Shown here in pieces: positions 33,049 to 41,198 of a DNA stretch of 64,000 nucleotides. The notes under the pieces are model-generated. The model saw nothing but the letters and a program-made list of their open reading frames with translations, ran no database searches and was not told where the DNA came from. Source of the stretch: Maricaulis sp965242785 (lineage in GTDB: Bacteria > Pseudomonadota > Alphaproteobacteria > Caulobacterales > Maricaulaceae); the NCBI GenBank assembly GCA_965242785.1, contig CBDETA010000004.1, positions 1,178,001-1,242,000 on the forward strand. The letters run 5' to 3'. Both the position numbers and the translations under genes were made by a program. Position 1 is the first letter of the stretch, and the number at the start of each line of letters is the position of its first letter.

Positions 33049-33795
33049 ATGATGCTCTCCGGGATGACCCGATTCCTTGTCGCCATACTTGTCGTCGCTC
33101 TTGCGGCAGGCACGTCCTGGGGTGTGCAGCAAAACCCGCTGCGCGACCGTTTGCTGCGCAATGAGCGCGCAGCAGAGGTCACCGGCTGGTACCAGCGCGC
33201 CGATACCGGGGAATTTTTCCTGTTCGACCGCTCCGGCGAGGCCGCCCTCCTGCGCGAGCGTGACGCTCCGGACTCCGAAGTCCTGGTGCTTTACGCCAAC
33301 CGGGCACCCGGCGGATCCACCGCCTATATCACCGATACCGGCCGCGAGGTCATGCGCCTGACCAGCCTGGGCGGCGCGACCTATTTCCCGCTGGATGCGC
33401 CCAATGGCGTCATCGTGGAATTTGCCAGCCCGTCAGGCTCGCTGACACCGGCCCCGCGGGCACCGACGGAAGTCCGCGCCCGGGCCGAGGAGATGGCCCG
33501 CACGCTGGCCTACCAGCTCGACCGCAATATCTCGGTGGAGTACGCCCCGGCACCGCGCGCCGGATTGGGTGTGCAGTATGACGCGCTGGCCGTGATCTCG
33601 CGCGCCTTTGAAATGGCCGGCGCTGACCGCCGCCGCTTCCGCGAGATCGAGCAGATCAATCTGGTCCTGGGCGACCAGCCCTCGGCCTTCCGCGACGGCA
33701 ATGCCCTGGTCATCGTCATCGCGCCGGACCTGGGCTATGCAGGCCGGCCCAGCTCGGCCTTCGTGGCGGAAATCCTGCTGGGCGTTGCCAGCTGA
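33049..33795 (+). CDS. Exported hypothetical protein (DUF4908-like)
   Basis: A 248-aa protein with an N-terminal signal sequence (MTRFLVAILVVALAAGTSWG). The mature part has GWYQRADTGEFFLFDRSG, VMRLTSLGGATYFP and a C-terminal helical region, a pattern I associate from memory with DUF4908 of Caulobacterales. Function unknown, probably periplasmic. ATG at 33049, 33052 or 33064 could be used; the last puts the signal peptide at residue 1. The stop abuts that of the convergent cupin gene (TGATCA). Confidence 0.75.
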   Translation: MMLSGMTRFLVAILVVALAAGTSWGVQQNPLRDRLLRNERAAEVTGWYQRADTGEFFLFDRSGEAALLRERDAPDSEVLVLYANRAPGGSTAYITDTGREVMRLTSLGGATYFPLDAPNGVIVEFASPSGSLTPAPRAPTEVRARAEEMARTLAYQLDRNISVEYAPAPRAGLGVQYDALAVISRAFEMAGADRRRFREIEQINLVLGDQPSAFRDGNALVIVIAPDLGYAGRPSSAFVAEILLGVAS

Positions 33796-34230
33796 TCAGC
33801 TCTGGCCCGGCTGCCAGTCCGGCGGGGCCAGCTCGAATCCCTCAAACCGGAAACCCGGTGCCACCGTGCACCCGACCAGGGTCCACAGCCCGGTCGAGCG
33901 TGCGGCCTGCCAGGCCCCTTGCGGAACCACGCCCTGAGGTCGCTCACCGGCGGCAAGGTCCGCACCCAGGGTCAAACGCCTCACGGCCTTGCCGTCTTCG
34001 CTGATCGACAATTCCAGCGGTGCCCCGGCGTGATAATGCCAGACTTCCACCGCGTCGACGCGGTGCCAGTGCGAGACCTGCCCCGCCGCCAGCAGGAAGT
34101 AGATTGCCGTCGAGCGGGCCCGGCCATCCGGTCCGGGCGCGTCGCGAAAAGTCTCGACATACCAGCCGCCCTCCGGGTGCGGCTGCATGCCCAGCCGCTC
34201 GATGATGTCGTGCACCGGCGTTGTGTCCAT
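33796..34230 (-). CDS. Cupin protein (DUF985 / YML079-like)
   Basis: A 144-aa jelly-roll protein. It matches the DUF985 family: LGMQPHPEGGWYVETFR, STAIYFLLAAGQVSHWHRVDAVEVWHYHAGAPLEL with the metal-type His cluster, and VVPQGAWQAARS, then CTVAPGFRFEGFEL. Function is not established for the family, though some members resemble sugar epimerases. Its ATG overlaps the gloB stop by one base (TGATG), so the two are co-translated. Confidence 0.88.
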   Translation of the reverse strand: MDTTPVHDIIERLGMQPHPEGGWYVETFRDAPGPDGRARSTAIYFLLAAGQVSHWHRVDAVEVWHYHAGAPLELSISEDGKAVRRLTLGADLAAGERPQGVVPQGAWQAARSTGLWTLVGCTVAPGFRFEGFELAPPDWQPGQS

Positions 34231-35000
34231 CAGAACCGGTCCTTGCGCTGGCGAACCTCGGCAAACACCTCGGTATCGGTAGCGGTTTCCAGCCCCAGGC
34301 GGGCGCGAAGGCCGGCACTGGAGGCGCGCAGGAAGGGGTTGGCGGCCAGTTCGGCGCCGATCGTGGTGGGCACGGTGGCTTCACCGCGCGCCCGCTCGGC
34401 CTCGACCTGCGCGGCATAGGCCTGAAGATCGCGATTGTCCGGCTCGATGGTCAGGGCGAAGGCGGCATTGGCGGCCGTGTAATCATGCGCACAATAGATG
34501 CGTGTTTCCTCCGGCCAGGCCGCCAGACGCGACAGGCTGGACCACATCTGCTCCGGCGTGCCCTCGAACAGGCGTCCACAGCCCAGCGCGAACAGCGTGT
34601 CGCCGACAAAGGCGATCGTCTGGTCGGCGAAGTGGTAGCAGACATGGCCCAGCGTATGGCCGGGCGTATAGACCACCTGCGCCGCGTGCCGCCCCAGCCG
34701 GACCACATCGCCATCCTCGACCGGCTGGTCGATGTCGGGAATGCGATGGCTGTCATAGGCCGGCGCGATGATCCGCGCGCCCGTGGCCGCCTTGACCGCG
34801 GCATTGCCGCCCGCATGATCGAAATGGTGATGCGTGTTCCAGATCTGGGTGATCGTCCAACCGGCCTTTTCGGCCTCGGCCAGGATCACATCGGCCTCCG
34901 GCGTGTCGATCGTCGCCGTCTCGCCGCTGTCCGGATCGTGGACCAGGAAGCCGTAATTGTCGCTCAGGCACGGGAACTGCCGGATGATCAGGTCGCTCAT
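34230..35000 (-). CDS. gloB: Hydroxyacylglutathione hydrolase GloB
   Basis: A 256-aa glyoxalase II hydrolysing S-lactoylglutathione to lactate and glutathione, the second step of methylglyoxal detoxification. The metallo-beta-lactamase motif THHHFDHAGGN supplies the HxHxDH zinc ligands. Further ligands are in TPGHTLGHVCYH and FVGDTLFALGCGR, and the glutathione-binding C-terminal region includes CAHDYT. ATG at 35000 follows GGTGAAA. It is divergent from a methyltransferase gene, a common alphaproteobacterial arrangement. Confidence 0.94.
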   Translation of the reverse strand: MSDLIIRQFPCLSDNYGFLVHDPDSGETATIDTPEADVILAEAEKAGWTITQIWNTHHHFDHAGGNAAVKAATGARIIAPAYDSHRIPDIDQPVEDGDVVRLGRHAAQVVYTPGHTLGHVCYHFADQTIAFVGDTLFALGCGRLFEGTPEQMWSSLSRLAAWPEETRIYCAHDYTAANAAFALTIEPDNRDLQAYAAQVEAERARGEATVPTTIGAELAANPFLRASSAGLRARLGLETATDTEVFAEVRQRKDRF

Positions 35001-35071
35001 TGTCGATTTCACCGGTTTCGCTAGTGTGAGGGCCGACCCGTTGTTTAGGCCATGGATGAGAGGTCTGGCCA

Positions 35072-35845
35072 GTGCGCCGTGACGCCGCCCAGCTCGACAG
35101 TTTCTACCGCACCCGTCAGGGCCGTACCGCCCGGCGCATGATCGCCCGGCGCATTGCGTCGCTGTGGCCGGACGCCCGCGGCCTGGATGTTCTGGGTCTG
35201 GGTTTTGCCGGTCCCTATCTTTCGCCCTTCCAGAAGGAAGCCCGGCGCTGCATCGCCTTCATGCCCTCCACACAGGGCGCCGTGATCCCGGCGTCCGGGT
35301 CCGCTCCGGCTGTGCTGGGGGATGAATGCCGGCTGCCCTTTCCCGAGGCGATGTTCGACCGGGTGATCCTGGTTCATGCCCTGGAAGAGGCCGAGGCCCT
35401 GCCGGCCCTGCTGCGCGAAGTCTGGCGGGTGCTCGCGCCGGAGGGCCGCATCGTGCTGGTGACCACCTCGCGCACCGGTATCTGGGCGCTGTCCGACAAG
35501 ACCCCTTTCGGCCATGGCCGCTCATTCACGCGCGGACAGATCTCGCGCCTGCTGGAGGACGCGCTGTTGGATGCGACCGCCTGGTCCCGCGCCCTCTATG
35601 CGCCGCCCTGGGGCTGGACCACGCACCGGCGCGTCGCCTCGGTCTGGGAAGAAATCGGTGAATATGCCTGGTCGGGGCTGGGCGGGGTGATCCTCGCTGA
35701 AGCGGTCAAGCATACCGGCGCGGTGCGCCCGCAACGCAGAACTGCAGCCGTGGGCGCGCCAGCACTTGAAGGCCAACGCCGCCCCGCGCTATCTCCGCGT
35801 CATGTGATCCTCCCCCCGGCATCCGAAAGGGCCCGCCGGGACTGA
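35072..35845 (+). CDS. SAM-dependent methyltransferase
   Basis: A 257-aa class I methyltransferase of unknown substrate. The SAM-binding region is a divergent motif I, LDVLGLGFAGPYL, with D/E-type motif II weak. LPFPEAMFDRVILVHALEEAEALPALLREVWRVLAPEGRIVLVTTSRTG gives the UbiE-like post-motif region. The C-terminal tail is Arg/Pro-rich. The start is GTG at 35072, divergent from gloB by 71 bp. It is 19 bp before hisC and probably co-transcribed. Confidence 0.8.
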   Translation: MRRDAAQLDSFYRTRQGRTARRMIARRIASLWPDARGLDVLGLGFAGPYLSPFQKEARRCIAFMPSTQGAVIPASGSAPAVLGDECRLPFPEAMFDRVILVHALEEAEALPALLREVWRVLAPEGRIVLVTTSRTGIWALSDKTPFGHGRSFTRGQISRLLEDALLDATAWSRALYAPPWGWTTHRRVASVWEEIGEYAWSGLGGVILAEAVKHTGAVRPQRRTAAVGAPALEGQRRPALSPRHVILPPASERARRD

Positions 35846-35864
35846 GCCAAGGACAGGACTTTTC

Positions 35865-36953
35865 ATGGGTATCCAGCCTCGCGACGGCATTCTCGACATC
35901 CAGCCCTACAAGCCGGGCTCGTCCGAAGCCCCCGGCATTGCCGAACCGGTGAAACTGTCCTCCAACGAGAATGCCCTGGGCTGTTCGCCCAAGGCGAAGG
36001 CGGCGTTCGAATCGACTTCGACCAAGCTGCACCTCTATCCCGATGGCGGTGCCACCAAGCTGCGCCAGGCCATTGCCCGCGAAGAGGGTATCGAGGCGGA
36101 GAATATTGTCTGCGGCTGCGGCTCCGATGAAATCCTGCAACTGCTGGGTCGCGCCTATCTGGAACCGGGCGACAAGGTGGTCCAGTCGCAATACGGCTTC
36201 CTGGTCTACCGGCTGGTGGCCATGCAGAGCGGTGCCAAGCTCGTTTCGGCCCCCGAGACCCATTACACCACCGATGTGGATGCCGTGATCGAAGCAGCCG
36301 GTGATGATGCCCGCATCGTCTTCATCGCCAATCCGAACAATCCCACCGGCACCTATATCTCTGACGCCGAGATCCGCCGGCTGCGCGACGCCCTGCCGGC
36401 CTCGACCCTTCTGGTCATCGACGCTGCCTATGCCGAATTTGTCGACGAGGCCGACTACAACGCCGGCATGGAACTCGCCCGCGAGCGCGATGATGTCGTC
36501 GTCACCCGCACCTTCTCCAAGATCCACGGCCTGGCCGGTGCGCGTCTGGGCTGGGCCTATGGCCACAAGTCGATCATCGACGTGCTGCACCGCGTGCGCG
36601 GCCCGTTCAATGTCACCCTGCCGGCCATCGAGGCCGGCGCCGCGGCGATTGCCGATCGTGACTTCATGCGCAAATCCGCCGAGCACAATGCCGAATGGCT
36701 GGCCTGGCTGCGCCAGCAGATCGGCGGCATAGGCCTGGAGGTGACACCCAGCGTCTGCAATTTCGTGCTGGTTCATTTCCCGGCCGAGGGCGAGAAGACC
36801 GCGGCCGCCGCCGATGCCTGGCTCACTTCCAAGGGCCTGATCGTCCGTGGCGTGCAGCCTTATGGCTTGCCGCATGCCTTGCGCATCACGGTCGGCAAGG
36901 CGGAGGAGAACCGCCGGCTGGCCGACGCCCTGCGCGACTTCATGCAGGCCTAG
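35865..36953 (+). CDS. hisC: Histidinol-phosphate aminotransferase HisC
   Basis: A 362-aa PLP enzyme (fold type I) that converts imidazole acetol phosphate to histidinol phosphate, and in related members acts in aromatic amino acid synthesis. The substrate motif KLSSNENALG is near the N-terminus, NPNNPTGTYI gives the Asn binding PLP, VIDAAYAEF the Asp and Tyr, and TFSKIHGLAGARLGW the Schiff-base Lys. The C-terminus includes LRITVGKAEENRR. Not part of a his operon here. The stop TAG shares a CTAG with the convergent DUF2125 gene. Confidence 0.94.
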   Translation: MGIQPRDGILDIQPYKPGSSEAPGIAEPVKLSSNENALGCSPKAKAAFESTSTKLHLYPDGGATKLRQAIAREEGIEAENIVCGCGSDEILQLLGRAYLEPGDKVVQSQYGFLVYRLVAMQSGAKLVSAPETHYTTDVDAVIEAAGDDARIVFIANPNNPTGTYISDAEIRRLRDALPASTLLVIDAAYAEFVDEADYNAGMELARERDDVVVTRTFSKIHGLAGARLGWAYGHKSIIDVLHRVRGPFNVTLPAIEAGAAAIADRDFMRKSAEHNAEWLAWLRQQIGGIGLEVTPSVCNFVLVHFPAEGEKTAAAADAWLTSKGLIVRGVQPYGLPHALRITVGKAEENRRLADALRDFMQA

Positions 36954-37957
36954 CCGTCCAGACTGCCCAGGCGCACCGGACCCAGATAGATCCCGCCCTC
37001 GTGGATGCGCAGCGGCAGCGAGACCCCGTCCGGTCCGCGCGGTGCCATCATGGCGGCCAGGCGCAGGGCTTCCTGGTTTTCCGCCGGCACGATGCCGGCC
37101 TCGACCAGCGCATCGGCCAGGGCGTCCGGATCGGTGATCCGCAGCGACAGGCGGCCATCGGGGCGAGCGCGGCTGTCGATGGTGAAATCGCCGGTGCCGG
37201 TGATGTGGGCCGGGCCCCATTCCAACTCTGACTCGACAATCCGCAGCGCGCCGCCGGAATCGCGCCAGGCAAAGGCATTGGCGCCGCGCGCCAGGGCCGA
37301 CCAGTGTGAGACGTCGATCGCCAGGCGGGCGGTGCTGGCCGTGTCGCCAAAGGCGCGCTGGACCTCGGGTTCCAGCACGCCCGGGGCCGCGGTGACGCCG
37401 CGCACCGCCAGGCGAACCTGCAACTGGTCTTCCTCGATCACGCGGCCGGACAGGATGAGTTCCTCCACCGCGCGAATGTCCGGTGCCCGGCCGGCATGGG
37501 TGGTCACCTGGAAATCGCGCACCTCGGCGCCCACGCGTTCCGTGTCGCCGTCGCGGCCATAGACCAGGCTGACCCGCGCATCGCTGACGTTCAGCTCCAG
37601 CTGGCTGCCCGGCTCGATATAGTCGTCCAGCAGGAAGGGGCCGCCGAAGGTCACGATCCAGTGCGACAGATCATAGGGCAGGGCATCGGCGTGCAGCGCT
37701 GCCAGGTGGGCATACCAGCCGCCATCGCTCTCGGGCGCGCGCACATGCGGGCTGATCAGGCGAATGCGGAAGCGATAGGGAAAGCCGCCCACGCGCACGC
37801 CGTCATGCTCGATCTGGTAGCCGGCGCGTTCCTGCGCGGCGATCCAGTCATTGACGCCGTCGCGGATTTGCGTCGAGGCGTAGAACCAGTAGGCGCCGTA
37901 TAGAATGAACAGCACAATCAGCCCACCGATGGGCCATAACAGTCTTGACCGCGTCAT
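36950..37957 (-). CDS. DUF2125 family membrane-anchored protein
   Basis: A 335-aa protein with one N-terminal membrane anchor (SRLLWPIGGLIVLFILYGAYWFYA). The periplasmic part has the DUF2125 opening (GVNDWIAAQERAGYQIEHDGVRVGGFPYRFR), then beta-rich repeats with DFTIDSRARPDGRLSLRI. Function is unknown; the fold resembles AsmA/lipid-transfer-like beta sheets (weak inference). ATG at 37957 fits the anchor. Stop overlaps hisC stop in CTAG. Confidence 0.85.
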   Translation of the reverse strand: MTRSRLLWPIGGLIVLFILYGAYWFYASTQIRDGVNDWIAAQERAGYQIEHDGVRVGGFPYRFRIRLISPHVRAPESDGGWYAHLAALHADALPYDLSHWIVTFGGPFLLDDYIEPGSQLELNVSDARVSLVYGRDGDTERVGAEVRDFQVTTHAGRAPDIRAVEELILSGRVIEEDQLQVRLAVRGVTAAPGVLEPEVQRAFGDTASTARLAIDVSHWSALARGANAFAWRDSGGALRIVESELEWGPAHITGTGDFTIDSRARPDGRLSLRITDPDALADALVEAGIVPAENQEALRLAAMMAPRGPDGVSLPLRIHEGGIYLGPVRLGSLDG

Positions 37958-38012
37958 GTCAGGTCGCCTTCCCCAAATACTACCCCCCGGCCTGCCCAAA
38001 GGCCGGTTGCGA

Positions 38013-38735
38013 TCAGTCCTGCGCCGGCTGCATGCCCTCCAGGGCGCCCGCGGCAGAATTGATGCGCTCATGCAATTGCCGCAGGAAAGCGGCTTTGTCG
38101 AGGCCGGGTTGGATCGGCTCCAGGAACTCGACGACGATCCGGCCGGGCTTTTTCAGCCCGCAATATGACTCCAGGAACACGCCCGAATTGAGCGCGACCG
38201 GAATGCACGGCTTGCCCATGGACTGGTACAGTCCGGCAATGCCCGGCTTGAATTCCGGTGCTTCGCCCGGCTTCACCCGCGTGCCCTCCGGAAAGATCAG
38301 CACCTGGCGGCCTTCCTCGCCGCGCCGGGCCGCGTCCTGCAGCATTTTCCGCAGCGCCTTGGCGCCGCCCTTCCGGTCGATGGCGATATTGCCCAGCTTC
38401 ATCGCGAACCAGCCGAAGAAAGGGATGTAGACCAGCGATTGCTTCAGGATGATTGCCGGGTCGTCCAGGATGTCCCAGAAGCCCAGCGTCTCCCACATGC
38501 TCATGTGTTTGGAGGCGATCAGCGCACCGCCCTCGGGCAGGTGTTCGCGGCCGCGCACTTCAAAGCGCACGCCATAGATCACGCCCATGCCGAACCAGAT
38601 GATCTTCAGGAAGACCCGGAAATAGGCGCGCGTCCAGCTGCGCGGGGTCAGCAGGAAGGGCAGGCCGAGAAAGCCCAGAAGGATGATCAGGCCATAGAGA
38701 TAGAGATAGAAGATCGCGGTCTGGATCTGTCGCAT
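38013..38735 (-). CDS. plsC: 1-acyl-sn-glycerol-3-phosphate acyltransferase PlsC
   Basis: A 240-aa membrane acyltransferase making phosphatidic acid. An N-terminal hydrophobic segment (FYLYLYGLIILLGFLGLPFL) precedes the LPLAT motifs. Block I is atypical, ASKHMSMWET, with His but Trp-Glu in place of the usual HxxxxD aspartate; FPEGTR is block III and PCIPVALNSG block IV. Block I therefore reads H-x4-E rather than H-x4-D. ATG at 38735 overlaps the YdcF stop by one base, indicating coupling. Confidence 0.9.
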   Translation of the reverse strand: MRQIQTAIFYLYLYGLIILLGFLGLPFLLTPRSWTRAYFRVFLKIIWFGMGVIYGVRFEVRGREHLPEGGALIASKHMSMWETLGFWDILDDPAIILKQSLVYIPFFGWFAMKLGNIAIDRKGGAKALRKMLQDAARRGEEGRQVLIFPEGTRVKPGEAPEFKPGIAGLYQSMGKPCIPVALNSGVFLESYCGLKKPGRIVVEFLEPIQPGLDKAAFLRQLHERINSAAGALEGMQPAQD

Positions 38736-39319
38736 CAGGCATTGTCCGGCGGCGGGGCCACGGCATAGCGAACGCTGACCGCGGCGAATTTGGCGTATTC
38801 CTGAAGCCACAGCCGCGCCGCACGCGGATTGCGCCAGGGCGGGCTGGTGCGCACCGGATAGGGGATCAGTTCGACACCGGGCATCAGGGCTTTCATTTCC
38901 AACAGGCTGCGCGGCAGATGATAGTCCGAGGTGACAATGATCAAGCTTTCATAGCCGTTCGCCTGCACCAGAGCGCCGGCCTCGCGGGCATTGCCCGGCG
39001 TGTCGGTGGCCTCGCGGCCCAGTTCCACACAGCAGGCAAAGGTCTCGTCGGTCATCCCGGTGGTGCGCTGGATGTCGGACAGGGTGGTGGCCGGATTGAC
39101 GCCGGAGATCAACAGGCGCGGCGCATGGCCGGCGCCCAGCAGTTCGACCCCGGCGGTCAGGCGTCCGGCATCGCCGGTCAGCACCACGATGGCATCGGCG
39201 CGCCGCTCCGGTTCCAGCGCGTCATAGCCTGTGACCTTGATCGCATAGACGCCGAACCCGCCCAGCATCAGGGCAACGAACAGAAAGGCGATGAAACGCA
39301 ATCCGTCCCAACGTGTCAT
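38735..39319 (-). CDS. YdcF/ElyC family (DUF218) protein
   Basis: A 194-aa protein with one N-terminal membrane helix (FIAFLFVALMLGGFGVYAI). The DUF218 Rossmann-like domain shows ADAIVVLTGDAGRLTAGVELL, LLISG, and SLIIVTSDYHLPRSLLEM, close to SanA/ElyC/YdcF proteins, some of which affect envelope polysaccharide or peptidoglycan metabolism. It has acidic and polar residues consistent with a phosphate-handling pocket. It lies between ftsX (79 bp) and plsC (1-bp overlap), all on the minus strand. Confidence 0.88.
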   Translation of the reverse strand: MTRWDGLRFIAFLFVALMLGGFGVYAIKVTGYDALEPERRADAIVVLTGDAGRLTAGVELLGAGHAPRLLISGVNPATTLSDIQRTTGMTDETFACCVELGREATDTPGNAREAGALVQANGYESLIIVTSDYHLPRSLLEMKALMPGVELIPYPVRTSPPWRNPRAARLWLQEYAKFAAVSVRYAVAPPPDNA

Positions 39320-39397
39320 GTCCGGCTCCCGGCTGAGGCCCGCAGGCTGATGGACGCGTATTGGAGCGGGTGATCCCGGCTGATTTGTGGCGTCATC

Positions 39398-40315
39398 CTA
39401 CCAGCGCCCCCGCAAATCCGCCGCCACGGCGAGCCGGGCGGACAGGGCCGAGGTGAGGCCCGCCAGCAGCGGGGCGGCGGCCAGAAGAATGATCTCGAAC
39501 GGGTCGGCCGCCCATTGCGGCAGGAAAAACGCCATGTCGGCCGGTGCCCGGCCCAGGCTGACCAGGATCGAGACCAGGGCTGCCATGATGGCCCCCGCCA
39601 CGCCGGACTTCAGGCCCAGCATGAAGAAGCGCCGCTGGAACAGGCCGGCGATGAAACGGTCCTCGGCGCCGCACAGGTGCAGCGCGTCGATCACATCCAC
39701 CCGGGCGGCCAGGCTGGCGCGCGCGGCAAAGGCGATCACGGCTGCTGCCGCTCCGGCCAGCAGGGCCAAAAGCGACAGGCCCAGTGTCTGCGCCGTGCGT
39801 GCGGCCCGGCGGACCTCGCGGGACCAGCGCGAATGATCGTCGACACTGGCCGCCATGCCGGTCGCATCCAGTTGCGCTTGCAGGGCGCTGACCATGGCTT
39901 CACCGGCGCGGGCGGCCTCGGCGTCCAGGCTCACTTCCACCATCAGCGGCAGGGGGATGTCGTCCGGCAGATTGCCCTCGCCCAGCCAGGGCGTCAGCAG
40001 TCCCAGCGCGTGATCGCGGTCGCGGGCGGTCGCCGCGCGCACCCCCGGCAGGCCGCGAGCGATCTCGGCAGCCTGTTCGGCGTCGGCCTGGGTATCGCGC
40101 TCGCCCAGCGGGCGGATCTGGATCGTCAAGCTGCTCTCCAGCTCGCTGGTCCAGCTCTGCGCCTGCTGCCAGGCGCCGCGGGCGCCCAGGGCGGCGATAC
40201 AGGCCAGGAAGACCAGGATCGCGGCAACCAGGAAGAGCGGCCGGTCGCGGCCGGCATCGGGCGGCAACAGCCGGCCGCTGCCACCGCTGGGCGGTCTGGG
40301 CAGGCCGTCAGTCAT
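39398..40315 (-). CDS. ftsX: Cell division protein FtsX
   Basis: A 305-aa polytopic membrane protein, partner of the FtsE ATPase; FtsEX activates periplasmic amidase regulators at the septum. Predicted helix 1 is FLVAAILVFLACIAALGA, followed by a periplasmic domain (residues about 60-165) and three C-terminal helices, as in FtsX. A cytoplasmic Pro/Arg-rich N-terminus precedes helix 1. ATG at 40315 overlaps the end of ftsE by 8 bp, the usual ftsE-ftsX order. Confidence 0.9.
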   Translation of the reverse strand: MTDGLPRPPSGGSGRLLPPDAGRDRPLFLVAAILVFLACIAALGARGAWQQAQSWTSELESSLTIQIRPLGERDTQADAEQAAEIARGLPGVRAATARDRDHALGLLTPWLGEGNLPDDIPLPLMVEVSLDAEAARAGEAMVSALQAQLDATGMAASVDDHSRWSREVRRAARTAQTLGLSLLALLAGAAAAVIAFAARASLAARVDVIDALHLCGAEDRFIAGLFQRRFFMLGLKSGVAGAIMAALVSILVSLGRAPADMAFFLPQWAADPFEIILLAAAPLLAGLTSALSARLAVAADLRGRW

Positions 40316-41147
40316 CGCTGTTCCCGTCTTTTCCGGCAGAGTCCGGAGCATCGTCAGTGTTTTCGTCGTTGCGCTGCATCGCGGCCAGAGCCTCCCGGCC
40401 TTCGGCTTCGCGCTGGTCGGCCTCGCGCTGGCGTTCGCGGCGCGGCGGACGGATGTGCAGATGCCCGTTCGACAGCGTCATCACCGGTGCATCGATCATC
40501 CGCACCAGCTGCAGGTCGTGCGTGGCGATGACGATGGTCGTGCCCAGCTTGTTCAGTTCGACGAAGAGTCGCAGCAGGCGCATGCCCATTTCCGGGTCCA
40601 CATTGCCCGTCGGTTCGTCGGCAATCAGGATTTCCGGCTGGCCCACCACGGCACGGGCGATCGCCACGCGCTGTTGTTCACCGCCCGACAGCGTCGGCGG
40701 CAGGGCCGTCATCTTGTCGCCCAGCCCGACCCAGGCCAGCAGTTCGGCCACATCCTCGGCATAGTCCGCGCGCTGCTTTCCGGCCACGCGAAGCGGCAGG
40801 GAGACATTGTCGAACACGCTCAAATGATTGAGCAATCTGAATTCCTGGAAGACCACGCCGATGCGCCGGCGCAGGTCCGGCAGCTCGTCCCGGGGCAGGG
40901 TGGCGGCATCGCGTCCGAAAAAGCTGATCAGCCCGCGCGACGGCTTGGCGGCGAGATAGATCAGCCTCAGCAGTGAAGATTTGCCGGCTCCGGACGGTCC
41001 GGTGAGAAATTGGAAAGAACCGCGTGGTAAATCAAAGGACAAGTCACGCAGGATTTCCGGGCCGCGTCCGTACCGCATGCCGACATTGTCGAAGCGGACG
41101 ACCGGTTCGGGATCGCTGTGCGGTGAAGCGGTCAGACTCGGGTTGAT
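40308..41147 (-). CDS. ftsE: Cell division ATP-binding protein FtsE
   Basis: An ABC ATPase of about 279 aa. Walker A is GPSGAGKSS, Q-loop VVFQEFRLL, signature LSGGEQQR, Walker B ILIADEPTGN, H-loop THD. A charged C-terminal tail (RRERQREADQREAEGR...) is longer than in E. coli. No ATG, GTG or TTG occurs in frame before the A-loop Tyr region. The best start is ATC at 41147-41145, six bases after a perfect GGAGG at 41158-41154; CTG at 41135 is an alternative. Function is FtsX-dependent septal hydrolase control. Divergent from the zinc-ribbon gene. Confidence 0.92.
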   Translation of the reverse strand: MNPSLTASPHSDPEPVVRFDNVGMRYGRGPEILRDLSFDLPRGSFQFLTGPSGAGKSSLLRLIYLAAKPSRGLISFFGRDAATLPRDELPDLRRRIGVVFQEFRLLNHLSVFDNVSLPLRVAGKQRADYAEDVAELLAWVGLGDKMTALPPTLSGGEQQRVAIARAVVGQPEILIADEPTGNVDPEMGMRLLRLFVELNKLGTTIVIATHDLQLVRMIDAPVMTLSNGHLHIRPPRRERQREADQREAEGREALAAMQRNDENTDDAPDSAGKDGNSDD

Positions 41148-41198
41148 GGAACACCTCCACTCACACGGGGCAAGCCAAGCAGGACGACAAAAGCCAAG

